A DNA stretch of 8,237 nucleotides from CAYFMH01 sp964344165 (GCA_964344165.1 CAYFMH010000075.1:1-8237); one strand, 5' to 3'. Shown: positions 1 to 6,310, counted from the stretch's first letter. The notes: a model not told the origin generated them from the sequence alone. Program-made: numbers and translations.

Positions 1-74
1 AATAAAATCTCTTATTTCGCAAAAATTCCAAATTATTAAAGCGGCTTAGTATAACGGGTGAAGTTTTTGGAAAT

Positions 75-716
75 GTGGGAGATCCGAAATATAGAGAATA
101 TGCTGATGATATACATACAAGTGGACAGCGTCTTTTGGAATTAATTAATGATATTTTGGATCTTTCTCGGGTGGAGTCCGGGAGGGTCGAAATCTCCAAC
201 AGGGCTTATTCTTTAAAAGAGTTACTTGATGAGGTTTTGAAGACCACTACTATAAGAGCTGATGAAAGAAGGATAAAAACGGAGGTAAGATTTTTGTCCG
301 AAATAGCTGATAGCATTATGGGGGCTGTAAAAGAAACAAGACAGGTTTTATTAAATTTAGTGAATAACGCTATAAAATACGCTCCAGAAGGAGCAAAAGT
401 TGAAATTTTTATCAAAAAGGAAAATGATGCCCTGCGATTTACGGTTTTTAATTCAACCAATAAACCAATTCCAGAAGAAACACAAAGAAGATTATTTGAG
501 ACATTTGTTCGAGGAAAAGATGTGGCTAGCGTAGAGGGAGCGGGGATAGGGTTGCCACTAGCCAGGAAGCTCGTGAGAGCGATGGACGAAAAAGGACCAT
601 TAGCAGAAAAAATCGGGGCAGATTTGCAGCTTGATTATTCAGTAGAAGGAGGAACGAGTTTTTCTTTCACCATACAATACGCCCCTGCTTCATCAGAAGC
701 AGAAGCACAAGCTTAG
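75..716 (+). CDS. Sensor histidine kinase, C-terminal half (H-box missing; probable truncated or decayed gene)
   Basis: This looks like the end of a two-component sensor kinase. Residues 1-36 match the second helix of a HisKA dimerisation domain (ending DILDLSRVESG). An HATPase_c domain follows: N-box NLVNNAIKYAP at 94-104, F-box RLFETFVRG at 139-147 and G2 loop GAGIGL at 155-160. The G1 loop, normally DxGxGI, is degenerate here (FNSTNKPIP, 125-133). Family similarity continues in frame upstream of the GTG at 75 (GEVFGN, about 57-74), but an in-frame TAA at 3-5 closes the frame. There is no ATG/TTG start, and I see no SHELRTPL-type H-box in any frame of the first 56 bases. The only start is therefore GTG 75, inside the conserved domain. 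Without the phospho-acceptor His it could not autophosphorylate by the usual route. It is probably a 5'-truncated relic, less likely an ATP-binding partner protein. The family call is firm; the functional status is open. Confidence 0.75.
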   Translation: MGDPKYREYADDIHTSGQRLLELINDILDLSRVESGRVEISNRAYSLKELLDEVLKTTTIRADERRIKTEVRFLSEIADSIMGAVKETRQVLLNLVNNAIKYAPEGAKVEIFIKKENDALRFTVFNSTNKPIPEETQRRLFETFVRGKDVASVEGAGIGLPLARKLVRAMDEKGPLAEKIGADLQLDYSVEGGTSFSFTIQYAPASSEAEAQA

Positions 717-728
717 CTCTGCAAGCAC

Positions 729-776
729 AAAAAACGAACCGACTTAATCATCGCTGATTTGTCGATCTCGTTTTTT
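729..776. terminator. Bidirectional intrinsic terminator-like hairpin between convergent genes
   Basis: The outer arms AAAAAACGA (729-737) and TCGTTTTTT (768-776) are perfectly complementary. Nested inside are CGAC/GTCG (740-743 and 761-764) and AATCA-tcgc-TGATT (746-759), giving a long stem with small internal loops. Each strand ends in a run of six T, so it could stop transcription of the kinase fragment (+) and of the secreted-protein gene (-). It overlaps the last codons and stop of the minus-strand gene. It was called by eye, with no folding energy computed. Confidence 0.5.
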
Positions 777-1040
777 GAACGGCTCAAATCCTCCGGTTCT
801 CATGCGCCGGTCAGAACCAAAAGTAGACTTGCTCCCTTTTACGGTTCCGCCGATGCGGTTGAGTGTAAAATCCTCTGAGGAGTTAAAAGCTCCCAGAGAA
901 TACCCCGGATGACGGTCAGCACGTCTTTCATAGGCTTTTTCGATGGTCATTGGGTTCTCTGCATTATCCAACGCCAACGCATCCCCTACAAAAGCACTTG
1001 CAAATACCAAAAAAACGATGCCGGTAACTGCGGTTTTCAT
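744..1040 (-). CDS. Small secreted protein of unknown function
   Basis: A 98-aa protein that I do not recognise. The ATG at 1040 is chosen over a GTG at 1079 because it begins directly with a classic Sec signal peptide: K2, a hydrophobic core at about 4-18 (TGIVFLVFASAF), and a probable signal peptidase I site after DALA (residue 23). The mature part is about 75 residues, very polar and rich in Arg, Lys, Asp and Gly, with no cysteine and no second membrane segment. It is probably flexible (for example IGGTVKGSKSTFGSDRR). It lies 93 bp after the stop of the asparaginase-like gene on the same strand, and I see no clear promoter in the gap, so co-transcription is plausible. The start lacks a Shine-Dalgarno sequence. 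Its 3' end is embedded in the 729-776 hairpin. Confidence 0.6.
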   Translation of the reverse strand: MKTAVTGIVFLVFASAFVGDALALDNAENPMTIEKAYERRADRHPGYSLGAFNSSEDFTLNRIGGTVKGSKSTFGSDRRMRTGGFEPFKKRDRQISDD

Positions 1041-1133
1041 TTTTTTTGGGGTTAGAAAAAATGAAGAAGTATCGGGCACTGGTTAGAACGGGGGAGGGAA
1101 GGGAATGTTACAAAAAGAAGAAGTAAAAAACCT

Positions 1134-2345
1134 TTAAAAATCAGCCACTTGCTGTCGGATGGTTACTTCTCCAGCATAGCTTTTCTCTGTCATTTCTTCT
1201 TCCACGTATTGTAGTTTAGCTGCTGGTTCTTCTGGAACTTCTTTTTGTCCCATGATATGCATGAGTTTTGTTGTTGCGGCTGAGGTAGTCATATCTTTTG
1301 CATTTCTGATTCCGGCTCCTCTTGCTCGGATAGCATCTTCATCATGATCATCCATCCCTTCGCTCACTCCAGATTGGCCAGCACTGGAGGTTAAAAATAT
1401 TGGAGTTCCTTCTTTCAATACATCTTGCAAAACAGGGACAAGGTCATTTCTCAGGGCAGCTGATCCGTAAGTTTCGAGTACGGCGGCAACCGAACCTGTT
1501 GTGTTTTGGAGAAGACCCTGCAATATATCAGGAGTAATACTTGGATTTATTTTTATACCTGGGACAGCAGGATTAAATTTCGGTTGAAAAAGCAGCTCGT
1601 GTTTTCTTTTACCCGATCTTCGTCTGGCTCCTGCTCCTACTTCGATTCCAGCTGCTCCGAAATGCCCGATAGGTCCGGTGATTTTGGAATCAAAAATGTT
1701 TAACCGACTGTCGTGTTCTTTTGTGACTCGAGTTCCTCGGTGAATAGTCCCATTAGCATAGGCAATAACTTCTGCGAAGTCTCCTTCGGCAGCGATTTTC
1801 ATAGCTCCTGTGAGATTTGGAATACCATCACTCCCACAGAACCCAACGGAAGGGATTTGTGAAGCTGAAAAAACCACCGGGATAGCTAGATTTCGGAGTG
1901 CATAGGCAGTGGCTGCAGCTGAGTATTCGAGAGTGTGTGTTCCATGTCCTACAACTACTCCATCTACACGATGGTAGATAGATTTTATGGTTGAAGCCAT
2001 GGCGGTCCAGGCATCAGGGCGTATTTCCTTGGAGTCGATATTAGCCATAAAAATACCAATTGTATTGAATTGTTGTCTTATTCCTGCCACAAAATCACAA
2101 ACTTCCACCATTTTTTTTAGATCAATTGCGTTTTCGAAAGATATAGCTCCTTCTTGAGTAACGCTTGGAGCCATAGCAAGAGTGCCACCCGTATGAATAT
2201 AAGCAATGGTCGGCCTCGAAGGATCGGAGTTGTCTTCCTGAAATTGGATTTCGGGGATGTATTTTCCAAATAATTTGGAATTCACACCGTGTTTTTCTCC
2301 TTCTTCGAGGAAATTTTGTTGAGCGAGAGTTGGCGTTGTGTTCAT
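1134..2345 (-). CDS. L-asparaginase / GatD-like amidohydrolase with an altered catalytic motif
   Basis: A 403-aa member of the asparaginase/glutaminase superfamily (L-Asn to L-Asp plus NH3, or the GatD role in amidating Glu-tRNAGln). Motif 1, IHTGGTLA, at 50-57 carries the nucleophile Thr52 or Thr55. NIDSKEIRPDAW at 102-113 matches the family's second conserved stretch. Motif 2, VVGHGTHTLEYSAA, at 131-144 normally reads HGTDT. Here the Asp that pairs with Thr136 is His137 (codon CAC). The catalytic Lys is probably Lys209 in RVTKEHDSR, a context closer to GatD and type I enzymes. The C-terminal domain is intact, including LETYG and DMTTSAATTKLMHIMG near 349-370. There is no signal peptide and no GatE partner gene nearby. 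An extra ~45-residue N-terminus precedes the domain. It lies 36 bp behind the 223-aa gene and is likely co-transcribed with it. Family certain, activity uncertain. Confidence 0.9.
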   Translation of the reverse strand: MNTTPTLAQQNFLEEGEKHGVNSKLFGKYIPEIQFQEDNSDPSRPTIAYIHTGGTLAMAPSVTQEGAISFENAIDLKKMVEVCDFVAGIRQQFNTIGIFMANIDSKEIRPDAWTAMASTIKSIYHRVDGVVVGHGTHTLEYSAAATAYALRNLAIPVVFSASQIPSVGFCGSDGIPNLTGAMKIAAEGDFAEVIAYANGTIHRGTRVTKEHDSRLNIFDSKITGPIGHFGAAGIEVGAGARRRSGKRKHELLFQPKFNPAVPGIKINPSITPDILQGLLQNTTGSVAAVLETYGSAALRNDLVPVLQDVLKEGTPIFLTSSAGQSGVSEGMDDHDEDAIRARGAGIRNAKDMTTSAATTKLMHIMGQKEVPEEPAAKLQYVEEEMTEKSYAGEVTIRQQVADF

Positions 2346-2381
2346 TTTTTTGAAATTAAAAATACTAATGTTAATGGATTT

Positions 2382-3053
2382 TTAGCATCCACTTGAGACA
2401 AATGGAGCACAATATTCTTTAGAATACGAGCCTTCTGGTAGAACTATCAACGTAGATTCTTTCTGGTCACCGTTTAAAACAACCCTCATGGTGAAAGATC
2501 CATTATGATTTTTGCTAATAGCCCCAATATAATCACTCCTAATTGAAGGATTTTTGGTTAAAAAAGTTTCAATAATTTCTTTTTCTTCTTCTGTCCGGGT
2601 AAAAATCCCTTTCCCCTCTAAAAGGTGTAAGAAGCGGGCTTTCAAATTGTATTTGGCTTTTTTTGCAGATTCTTTCACAGAAGCATCTCTTTTGTCATTA
2701 TCTGAACATATAGAATACTCTATTCTAGCTTTTGTGATTTCAGCAAAAAGCATATTTTCTAGAATATTTAATTCAGTCAATCTCTCTCTTAGAACTGAAC
2801 TTTCTCTTATTTGTTCCAAAAGTGTTAACACTTCTTGAATTTCTTCCACATTAAATATACGAAATCCTAACGCTCCAGGCCATATGTCGGCATTATTATT
2901 GATATCACGAGTCTTTGCTCTTGGTACATAATCTGCTTTTTTTCTTTGGGCACCATTCCAACGGTCAAGTAGAATTGAAGAAAAAGAATCCCGAGTGTGA
3001 AGGTTGTTATCTTCAATAGCTTCGATTTCAATTCCTTTTGAAAATGTATTCAT
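2382..3053 (-). CDS. Hypothetical protein, 223 aa
   Basis: Not recognised. It is a soluble protein with no signal peptide or membrane segment. The N-terminal ~75 residues are polar. Residues ~78-130 are strongly helical and leucine/glutamate-rich (EEIQEVLTLLEQIRESSVLR onward), suggesting a coiled coil or helical bundle. A charged stretch with several Lys/Glu follows, and the last ~50 residues look beta-rich (GSFTMRVVLNGD, ESTLIVLPEG), ending in a C-terminal Cys. Base use is visibly more AT-rich than in rsmH or the asparaginase gene, so it may be an accessory or acquired gene. It is divergent from the TrmB-type regulator, and an operator-like half-site GTGATA (3058-3063) lies 4 bp before its ATG. 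The asparaginase-like gene starts 36 bp downstream, suggesting one transcript. No Shine-Dalgarno is seen. Confidence 0.65.
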   Translation of the reverse strand: MNTFSKGIEIEAIEDNNLHTRDSFSSILLDRWNGAQRKKADYVPRAKTRDINNNADIWPGALGFRIFNVEEIQEVLTLLEQIRESSVLRERLTELNILENMLFAEITKARIEYSICSDNDKRDASVKESAKKAKYNLKARFLHLLEGKGIFTRTEEEKEIIETFLTKNPSIRSDYIGAISKNHNGSFTMRVVLNGDQKESTLIVLPEGSYSKEYCAPFVSSGC

Positions 3054-3121
3054 TTAGGTGATAATAAAAAGATAATTAGGAACATTTATTTTTGACTGAG
3101 ATGTTATAATTAAAAACTGAG

Positions 3122-3150
3122 TGGACAATATCACCCTATGGTGATATAAT
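3122..3150 (+). promoter_or_regulatory. Sigma-70-type promoter of the TrmB-family gene
   Basis: -35 TGGACA (3122-3127), a 17-bp spacer, and a perfect -10 TATAAT (3145-3150), predicting a start near 3157 and a ~22-nt A-rich leader without Shine-Dalgarno. A second candidate, an extended -10 TGTTATAAT at 3102-3110, lies upstream but has no good -35. Confidence 0.65.
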
Positions 3151-3155
3151 TCACC
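3128..3155. promoter_or_regulatory. Operator-like palindromes overlapping the promoter spacer and -10 (TrmB-type box)
   Basis: ATATCACC (3128-3135) and GGTGATAT (3140-3147) form a perfect 8+4+8 palindrome. Its core reads TATCAC-N6-GTGATA. A further half-site TCACC (3151-3155) makes a second palindrome, GGTGA-TATAAT-TCACC, in which the -10 is the centre. Archaeal TrmB-like regulators of the glycolytic regulon recognise TATCAC-N5-GTGATA, so the half-sites agree and the spacing differs by one. The position, filling the spacer and -10, predicts repression, probably autoregulation by the adjacent gene product. Function is inferred; the symmetry is directly visible. Confidence 0.6.
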
Positions 3156-3178
3156 ACAGATAAAAAATTTAATTCAAA

Positions 3179-3931
3179 ATGTACGGACCAGAACTAGAAA
3201 TGATAGGACTTTCTCCAAACGAAGCAAAAGTTTATGAAACGCTTCTAGAACTGGGGGAAACATCGGTTACAGAGATTTCGCAACGATCCAATATCCATCG
3301 TCGAAGTATCTATGATACGCTCAATCGTTTGTTAGAAAAAGGACTTGTTTATCAAATCTTCCAAAAAAAAGAAACGCTCTATCGACCAGTGGATCCTCAT
3401 AAATGTTTGGAACTGTTGAGAGAAAAGGAAACAATTTTTAAGAAAATAATGCCTCAGCTCGAAGGGCTCTATAAAAAATCTCCCTCAAAAGAGGCGGCTT
3501 TTATCTATAAAGGGCTGGAGGGGTATAAAAATTATCTTCGAGATTTAGCTCAAGTGGGGGAGGATACGTATTTTTTAGGAGCTAAGGCATTGTGGTTTAC
3601 ACCAAATATTCCGATTTCTTTTTTGAGGATGTATCAGCATGAAATGACACGAAAAAAGAAAAATTATTACACTCTTTTTGATTATAGAGTAAAACAAAAA
3701 CTCCCCCAAGCCATAAAGAATGTGGGGGGAGAGTATAAAGTTCTTCCCAAAGAATATTCTACTCCTGGGGTGATGGATGTTTTTGGAGATTATGTGGTGA
3801 CTTTTAATAGCGTAGATGTAGGTGATTTTGGGGAGGATGGGACGGTTTTTGTGATGATAAATCAGGAATTGGCAGAAAGCTACCGAACTTGGTTTCAGTT
3901 TATTTGGGATTTTTGTCCAAAAATAAAGTAG
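3179..3931 (+). CDS. TrmB-family (sugar-type) transcriptional regulator
   Basis: A 250-aa cytoplasmic DNA-binding protein. Residues 6-70 form a winged helix typical of TrmB: GLSPNEAKVYETLLELGETS, then the recognition-helix region IHRRSIYDTLNRLLEKGLV (39-57) and a wing with LYRPVDP (67-73). Residues 74-100 are a predicted coiled-coil dimerisation helix. The remainder (105-250) is the C-terminal effector part, which contains Phe/Tyr-rich segments (FLGAKALWF, TWFQFIWDF). Archaeal relatives bind maltodextrins or other sugars, but the ligand here cannot be read from the sequence. The length is at the short end for the family. Its promoter contains palindromes matching TrmB-type boxes, so autoregulation is likely, and the divergent 223-aa/asparaginase genes are candidate targets. 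Its stop lies 8 bp from the stop of the convergent ftsL-like gene, with no terminator visible between them. Confidence 0.88.
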   Translation: MYGPELEMIGLSPNEAKVYETLLELGETSVTEISQRSNIHRRSIYDTLNRLLEKGLVYQIFQKKETLYRPVDPHKCLELLREKETIFKKIMPQLEGLYKKSPSKEAAFIYKGLEGYKNYLRDLAQVGEDTYFLGAKALWFTPNIPISFLRMYQHEMTRKKKNYYTLFDYRVKQKLPQAIKNVGGEYKVLPKEYSTPGVMDVFGDYVVTFNSVDVGDFGEDGTVFVMINQELAESYRTWFQFIWDFCPKIK

Positions 3932-3939
3932 ACTTGAGA

Positions 3940-4293
3940 TTACGGTAGATACGCCAACTGACTCTCTTTTATTTCAATGAAGCTTTTTTGTTCTATTTCT
4001 TCCATCCCTTGGACTTGTTCAGTGCTTTCTAGGGCATAGAGGCTCGTCGGGATGGCGAGTTCGATGTCCCAGTATTCGATTTGTTTTTGGATGGCGATTC
4101 GTTCTGATTTTAACTCTTCGAGCATGAAGGCACTGGTCGCCAGGGAGTTAAGCAAAATCAAATACCAAAAACCAAGTCCAATAATTAACGCAATCCCCGC
4201 ATTGAGAATCCACATGAAATAATTGCGTGTTTGTACCGTCGCCACCGCTTCGGGGTTTGTACTTTCGTGGGGAGTGTGGTGAACGACGTTCAT
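3940..4293 (-). CDS. ftsL: FtsL-like cell-division protein
   Basis: A 117-aa protein with the bitopic layout of FtsL/DivIC. A short cytoplasmic N-terminus (1-24) is followed by one membrane helix at about 26-48 (FMWILNAGIALIIGLGFWYL), then an extracytoplasmic helical/coiled-coil stretch at about 56-80 (MLEELKSERIAIQKQIEYW). The tail, PTSLYALES...SQLAYLP, sits where FtsL has its conserved terminal region. FtsL joins FtsB and FtsQ in the divisome and activates the FtsWI septal synthase. Sequence similarity alone is weak. The call rests on topology and on its place directly downstream of rsmH, the standard mraZ-rsmH-ftsL-ftsI order. Unusually, no ftsI or mur gene follows, because a convergent regulator gene ends 8 bp away. 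The start lacks a Shine-Dalgarno. Confidence 0.65.
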   Translation of the reverse strand: MNVVHHTPHESTNPEAVATVQTRNYFMWILNAGIALIIGLGFWYLILLNSLATSAFMLEELKSERIAIQKQIEYWDIELAIPTSLYALESTEQVQGMEEIEQKSFIEIKESQLAYLP

Positions 4294-4316
4294 AGTTGGT
4301 TAGAGTTGAGGTTTAA

Positions 4317-4351
4317 GGAATTTCGGAACGCGGAATGCGGATTCCGGAATT
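4317..4351. repeat. Five-unit 7-bp tandem repeat in the rsmH-ftsL gap
   Basis: Successive heptads on the + strand read ggaattt, cggaacg, cggaatg, cggattc and cggaatt, sharing CGGAW at an exact 7-bp period. Units 3-5 also form a hairpin CGGAAT-gcgg-ATTCCG (4331-4346). It lies in the 76-bp gap between the rsmH stop and the ftsL-like start. There is no T-run, so it is not an intrinsic terminator. Confidence 0.5.
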
Positions 4352-4369
4352 ATTTGTGATTCTGCGAAA

Positions 4370-5302
4370 CTATACTTTCTCTAAAATTCTGAGCTTTGCG
4401 CTGCGGGCTCTGGGATTAGCGGTGATTTCTTCATTGGTTGGGACGATTGGTTTTCGAGTGAGGCGGTGCCCTTCGGCAGGAGTGACTTCTTCATGCAGTG
4501 AAAATTCTGTCTCGGCGGTTACTGGTTTGGATTTTTCGAGGAAAAACTTCTTCACCATTCGGTCCTCGAGGGAGTGGTAGGCAATGATGCCGATTCGATC
4601 TCCGGAGAGCATGATTTCCCAGGCGTCGTGAAGTGTTTTTTCGAGGTGTTCGAGTTCTTGATTGGTGGCGATTCGAAGTGCCTGAAAAATCCGCATCAAA
4701 GTTTTTTTGCGTTGATTGGGGTGGGTAGCATTTTCGATAATTTCTTTGAGTGCCCCTGTAGTTTTGATCCTTCCGTGCGACCGGGCTTCGATGATTTTTC
4801 GGGATATTTTGGGGGCTAGTGGGTCTTCACCGTATTCTCGGAAGATCTGAGTTAGTTCTTTTTCTTCAGCTTCATTGACGATTGTTTCACAGTTTTTATT
4901 CCCTGCTTCGAAGGCCATGTGGAGCGGGCCGTTCTGCTCGAAGCTGAAGCCCTTGTCCGGATTGTCGACATGATGAGAGCAGATCCCCAAATCGAGTAAA
5001 ATCACGAGTGGCCGAGAAATATCCAATTCTTGAATAATTTTTTTGATTTCTGAAAAGTTCGCATTTCGAAAAACTGCTTTATCACGGTGTGCTTCTAGTC
5101 TTTTTTGGGCAAAATTAAGATGTTCGAGATCGAGATCGCAGCCGATGTATTTCTTGACATTGTTAAATTTCTCCAAAATCGCTTCCCCGTGCCCACCAAG
5201 TCCTATGGTGCCATCAAAAACCGTCGCCACGTTTTTCGTCAAGAGTATCTCAAGAATTTCTTTTAGGAGGACTGGGGTGTGAGCCGTTTTTTTTAGGGGC
5301 AT
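4370..5302 (-). CDS. rsmH: 16S rRNA (cytosine-1402 N4) methyltransferase
   Basis: RsmH (MraW) uses S-adenosylmethionine to methylate N4 of C1402 in the ribosomal P site of 16S rRNA. The ATG at 5302 gives 310 aa, the usual length. A TTG at 5332 would add ten residues with no family similarity. Visible motifs: HTPVLLKEILEIL at the N-terminus (8-20), the SAM loop DGTIGLGGHG (30-39), DLGICSHHVDNPDKGFSF (104-121, matching the usual DLGVSSPQLD..RGFSF), EDPLAPKISRKII (159-171), the hallmark FQALRIATNQEL (206-217), AYHSLEDRMVKKFF (241-254) and the C-terminal NPRARSAKLRILEKV. The usual LDMRM reads LHMAF here. The ftsL-like gene follows after 76 bp, but mraZ is absent upstream. No Shine-Dalgarno is seen. 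Confidence 0.96.
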   Translation of the reverse strand: MPLKKTAHTPVLLKEILEILLTKNVATVFDGTIGLGGHGEAILEKFNNVKKYIGCDLDLEHLNFAQKRLEAHRDKAVFRNANFSEIKKIIQELDISRPLVILLDLGICSHHVDNPDKGFSFEQNGPLHMAFEAGNKNCETIVNEAEEKELTQIFREYGEDPLAPKISRKIIEARSHGRIKTTGALKEIIENATHPNQRKKTLMRIFQALRIATNQELEHLEKTLHDAWEIMLSGDRIGIIAYHSLEDRMVKKFFLEKSKPVTAETEFSLHEEVTPAEGHRLTRKPIVPTNEEITANPRARSAKLRILEKV

Positions 5303-5408
5303 TTTTTGAACAATTCTTGAGAAAATGTGCAAAACTTGTGCACAGGAATTTGAAAACTTTTTTTCTTGTTTTTTGGCTTAAGAAAGCAGTAAAACAAGGT
5401 TTGATCAA

Positions 5409-5437
5409 ATTTTAGAACAAATTTTTTGTTTTTACAA
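5409..5437 (-). promoter_or_regulatory. Candidate promoter for rsmH-ftsL
   Basis: On the minus strand, -35 TTGTAA (5437-5432), a 17-bp spacer and -10 TAAAAT (5414-5409) predict a start near 5402 and a ~100-nt leader. The region is AT-rich, so a chance match is quite possible. Confidence 0.3.
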
Positions 5438-5533
5438 GCTTTTTTTGTACTTTTTTTCTAGCTTTTTGCGATTTCTGTTTTCTTTTTTTGTTCAGCTGAA
5501 TTTTATGGTATTTGAAATTATATTTAAAAATGT

Positions 5534-5561
5534 TTGACAATATCTTGATTGCCGCTATCTT
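5534..5561 (+). promoter_or_regulatory. Sigma-70-type promoter of the small cysteine-containing protein
   Basis: A perfect -35 TTGACA (5534-5539), a 16-bp spacer and -10 TATCTT (5556-5561) predict a start about 20-25 nt before the ATG at 5593. TATATT at 5561-5566 is an alternative -10 but too far away (21 bp). Upstream, 5345-5490 is dominated by T-runs (several of 6-7 T) with no gene seen; these could act as an UP-like or weakly terminating tract. Confidence 0.5.
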
Positions 5562-5592
5562 ATATTAAACTTGTTTTCTAAATTTTATAAAA

Positions 5593-5877
5593 ATGAGTAC
5601 TGAAAAATTCAAACCAGCTTGTGAAATAGGAACTCAAGAAGGATGTGAAGATTCTACGTCTTGTGCTATAAGAATTATTCTTGGAAGTAAGGAAGGAGAG
5701 GAATTAAACGAAGAAGATAAAAGGAAAGAACTTTGTCACCAAAAAGCTGCTGATATTGCTTCTGAAACAGAAAAAGTCATAAAGCCTAAAAAAGGAGAAG
5801 ACCCTTTAAGTGCTGAAATCCGGAGGGCCTGGGAAGAGGAAGGTGCGCTTGTTAATTATCTATCGTTTGAAGATTAA
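5593..5877 (+). CDS. Small hypothetical protein, 94 aa, four cysteines
   Basis: Not recognised. It is an acidic, soluble, mostly helical protein. Four cysteines (10, 18, 24 and 48, the last followed by His49) cluster in the first half with spacing C-x7-C-x5-C-x23-CH, which could bind a metal or Fe-S cluster or form disulfides. There is no signal peptide, so a cytoplasmic metal site is the likelier reading. The second half is Lys/Glu-rich (KVIKPKKGEDPLSAEIRRAW). It has its own well-formed promoter 30-60 bp upstream and stands alone: rsmH diverges on one side and the duplicated membrane-protein block follows about 70 bp later. Base use is AT-rich, like the transposase gene. No Shine-Dalgarno is seen (leader aaattttataaaa). 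Confidence 0.65.
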   Translation: MSTEKFKPACEIGTQEGCEDSTSCAIRIILGSKEGEELNEEDKRKELCHQKAADIASETEKVIKPKKGEDPLSAEIRRAWEEEGALVNYLSFED

Positions 5878-5947
5878 CATTGTAGAGAAAAAAATATTTA
5901 CGTTTTTCTGAAGTCCACGGAGTTTTATCCGTCTAAGTCAAATTTTT

Positions 5948-6302
5948 TGTGGAGAAGAAGGAATATTGGATTTACTATTTGGGTCCCCCATTTGTACAAA
6001 CTTTTCAAAAATTTTTGACTGAAGTGCTTTTAATCCTAGAGTGGGCCGGATGATTACCGGTTATTTTTATACTTTTCTTTGGTCTTTGACACCGTTCCTT
6101 GAGCTGAGGGCGGCGATTCCTCTCGGCTATCTCAAATACGACATCCCTCTCTATGAGGCGGTGGCGATTTCTGTCGTGGGGGTGATTTTTTCTGTTTTAG
6201 TTTTGCTTGTTTTATTGCCAATTTTAGTTGGTTTTTTTGATCGACATATTCCCTTTTTTCATCGGATCCTGCAGGCGATTTTTGCTCGTACGCGTGCCAA
6301 AC
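5948..6302 (+). repeat. Direct repeat, copy 1 (upstream region plus 5' half of the membrane-protein gene)
   Basis: 355 bp that recur at 6965-7319 with a constant offset of 1017 bp and no indels. I count about 22 mismatches (~94% identity). All lie outside 6161-6279, which is identical over 119 bp. The unit begins ~100 bp before the gene and ends within codons for RAK. The 70 bp between the previous gene and this repeat hold no gene; a short hairpin ACGGA/TCCGT (5917-5932) is the only structure seen. Confidence 0.95.
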
Positions 6303-6310
6303 TCTATGCA

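Noticed and set aside
206..460. Minus-strand frame opposite the kinase, and similar frames opposite asparaginase, rsmH, the transposase and tsaC
   Set aside because: They are antisense to confidently identified domains, show no family motifs and have low-complexity composition; treated as shadows.
1086..1105. G-rich run (GGGGG, GGG, GGG) that could suggest a G-quadruplex
   Set aside because: Only three separate G tracts are present. It is more simply a purine-rich spacer, pyrimidine-rich on the transcribed side.
5345..5490. Repeated T-runs as possible rightward terminators
   Set aside because: No GC-containing hairpin precedes any of them, and no rightward gene ends just upstream.
5917..5948. 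ACGGA/TCCGT hairpin followed by TTTTTT as a terminator of the 94-aa gene
   Set aside because: The stem is only 5 bp and the T-run begins about 10 bases after it; too weak to annotate.
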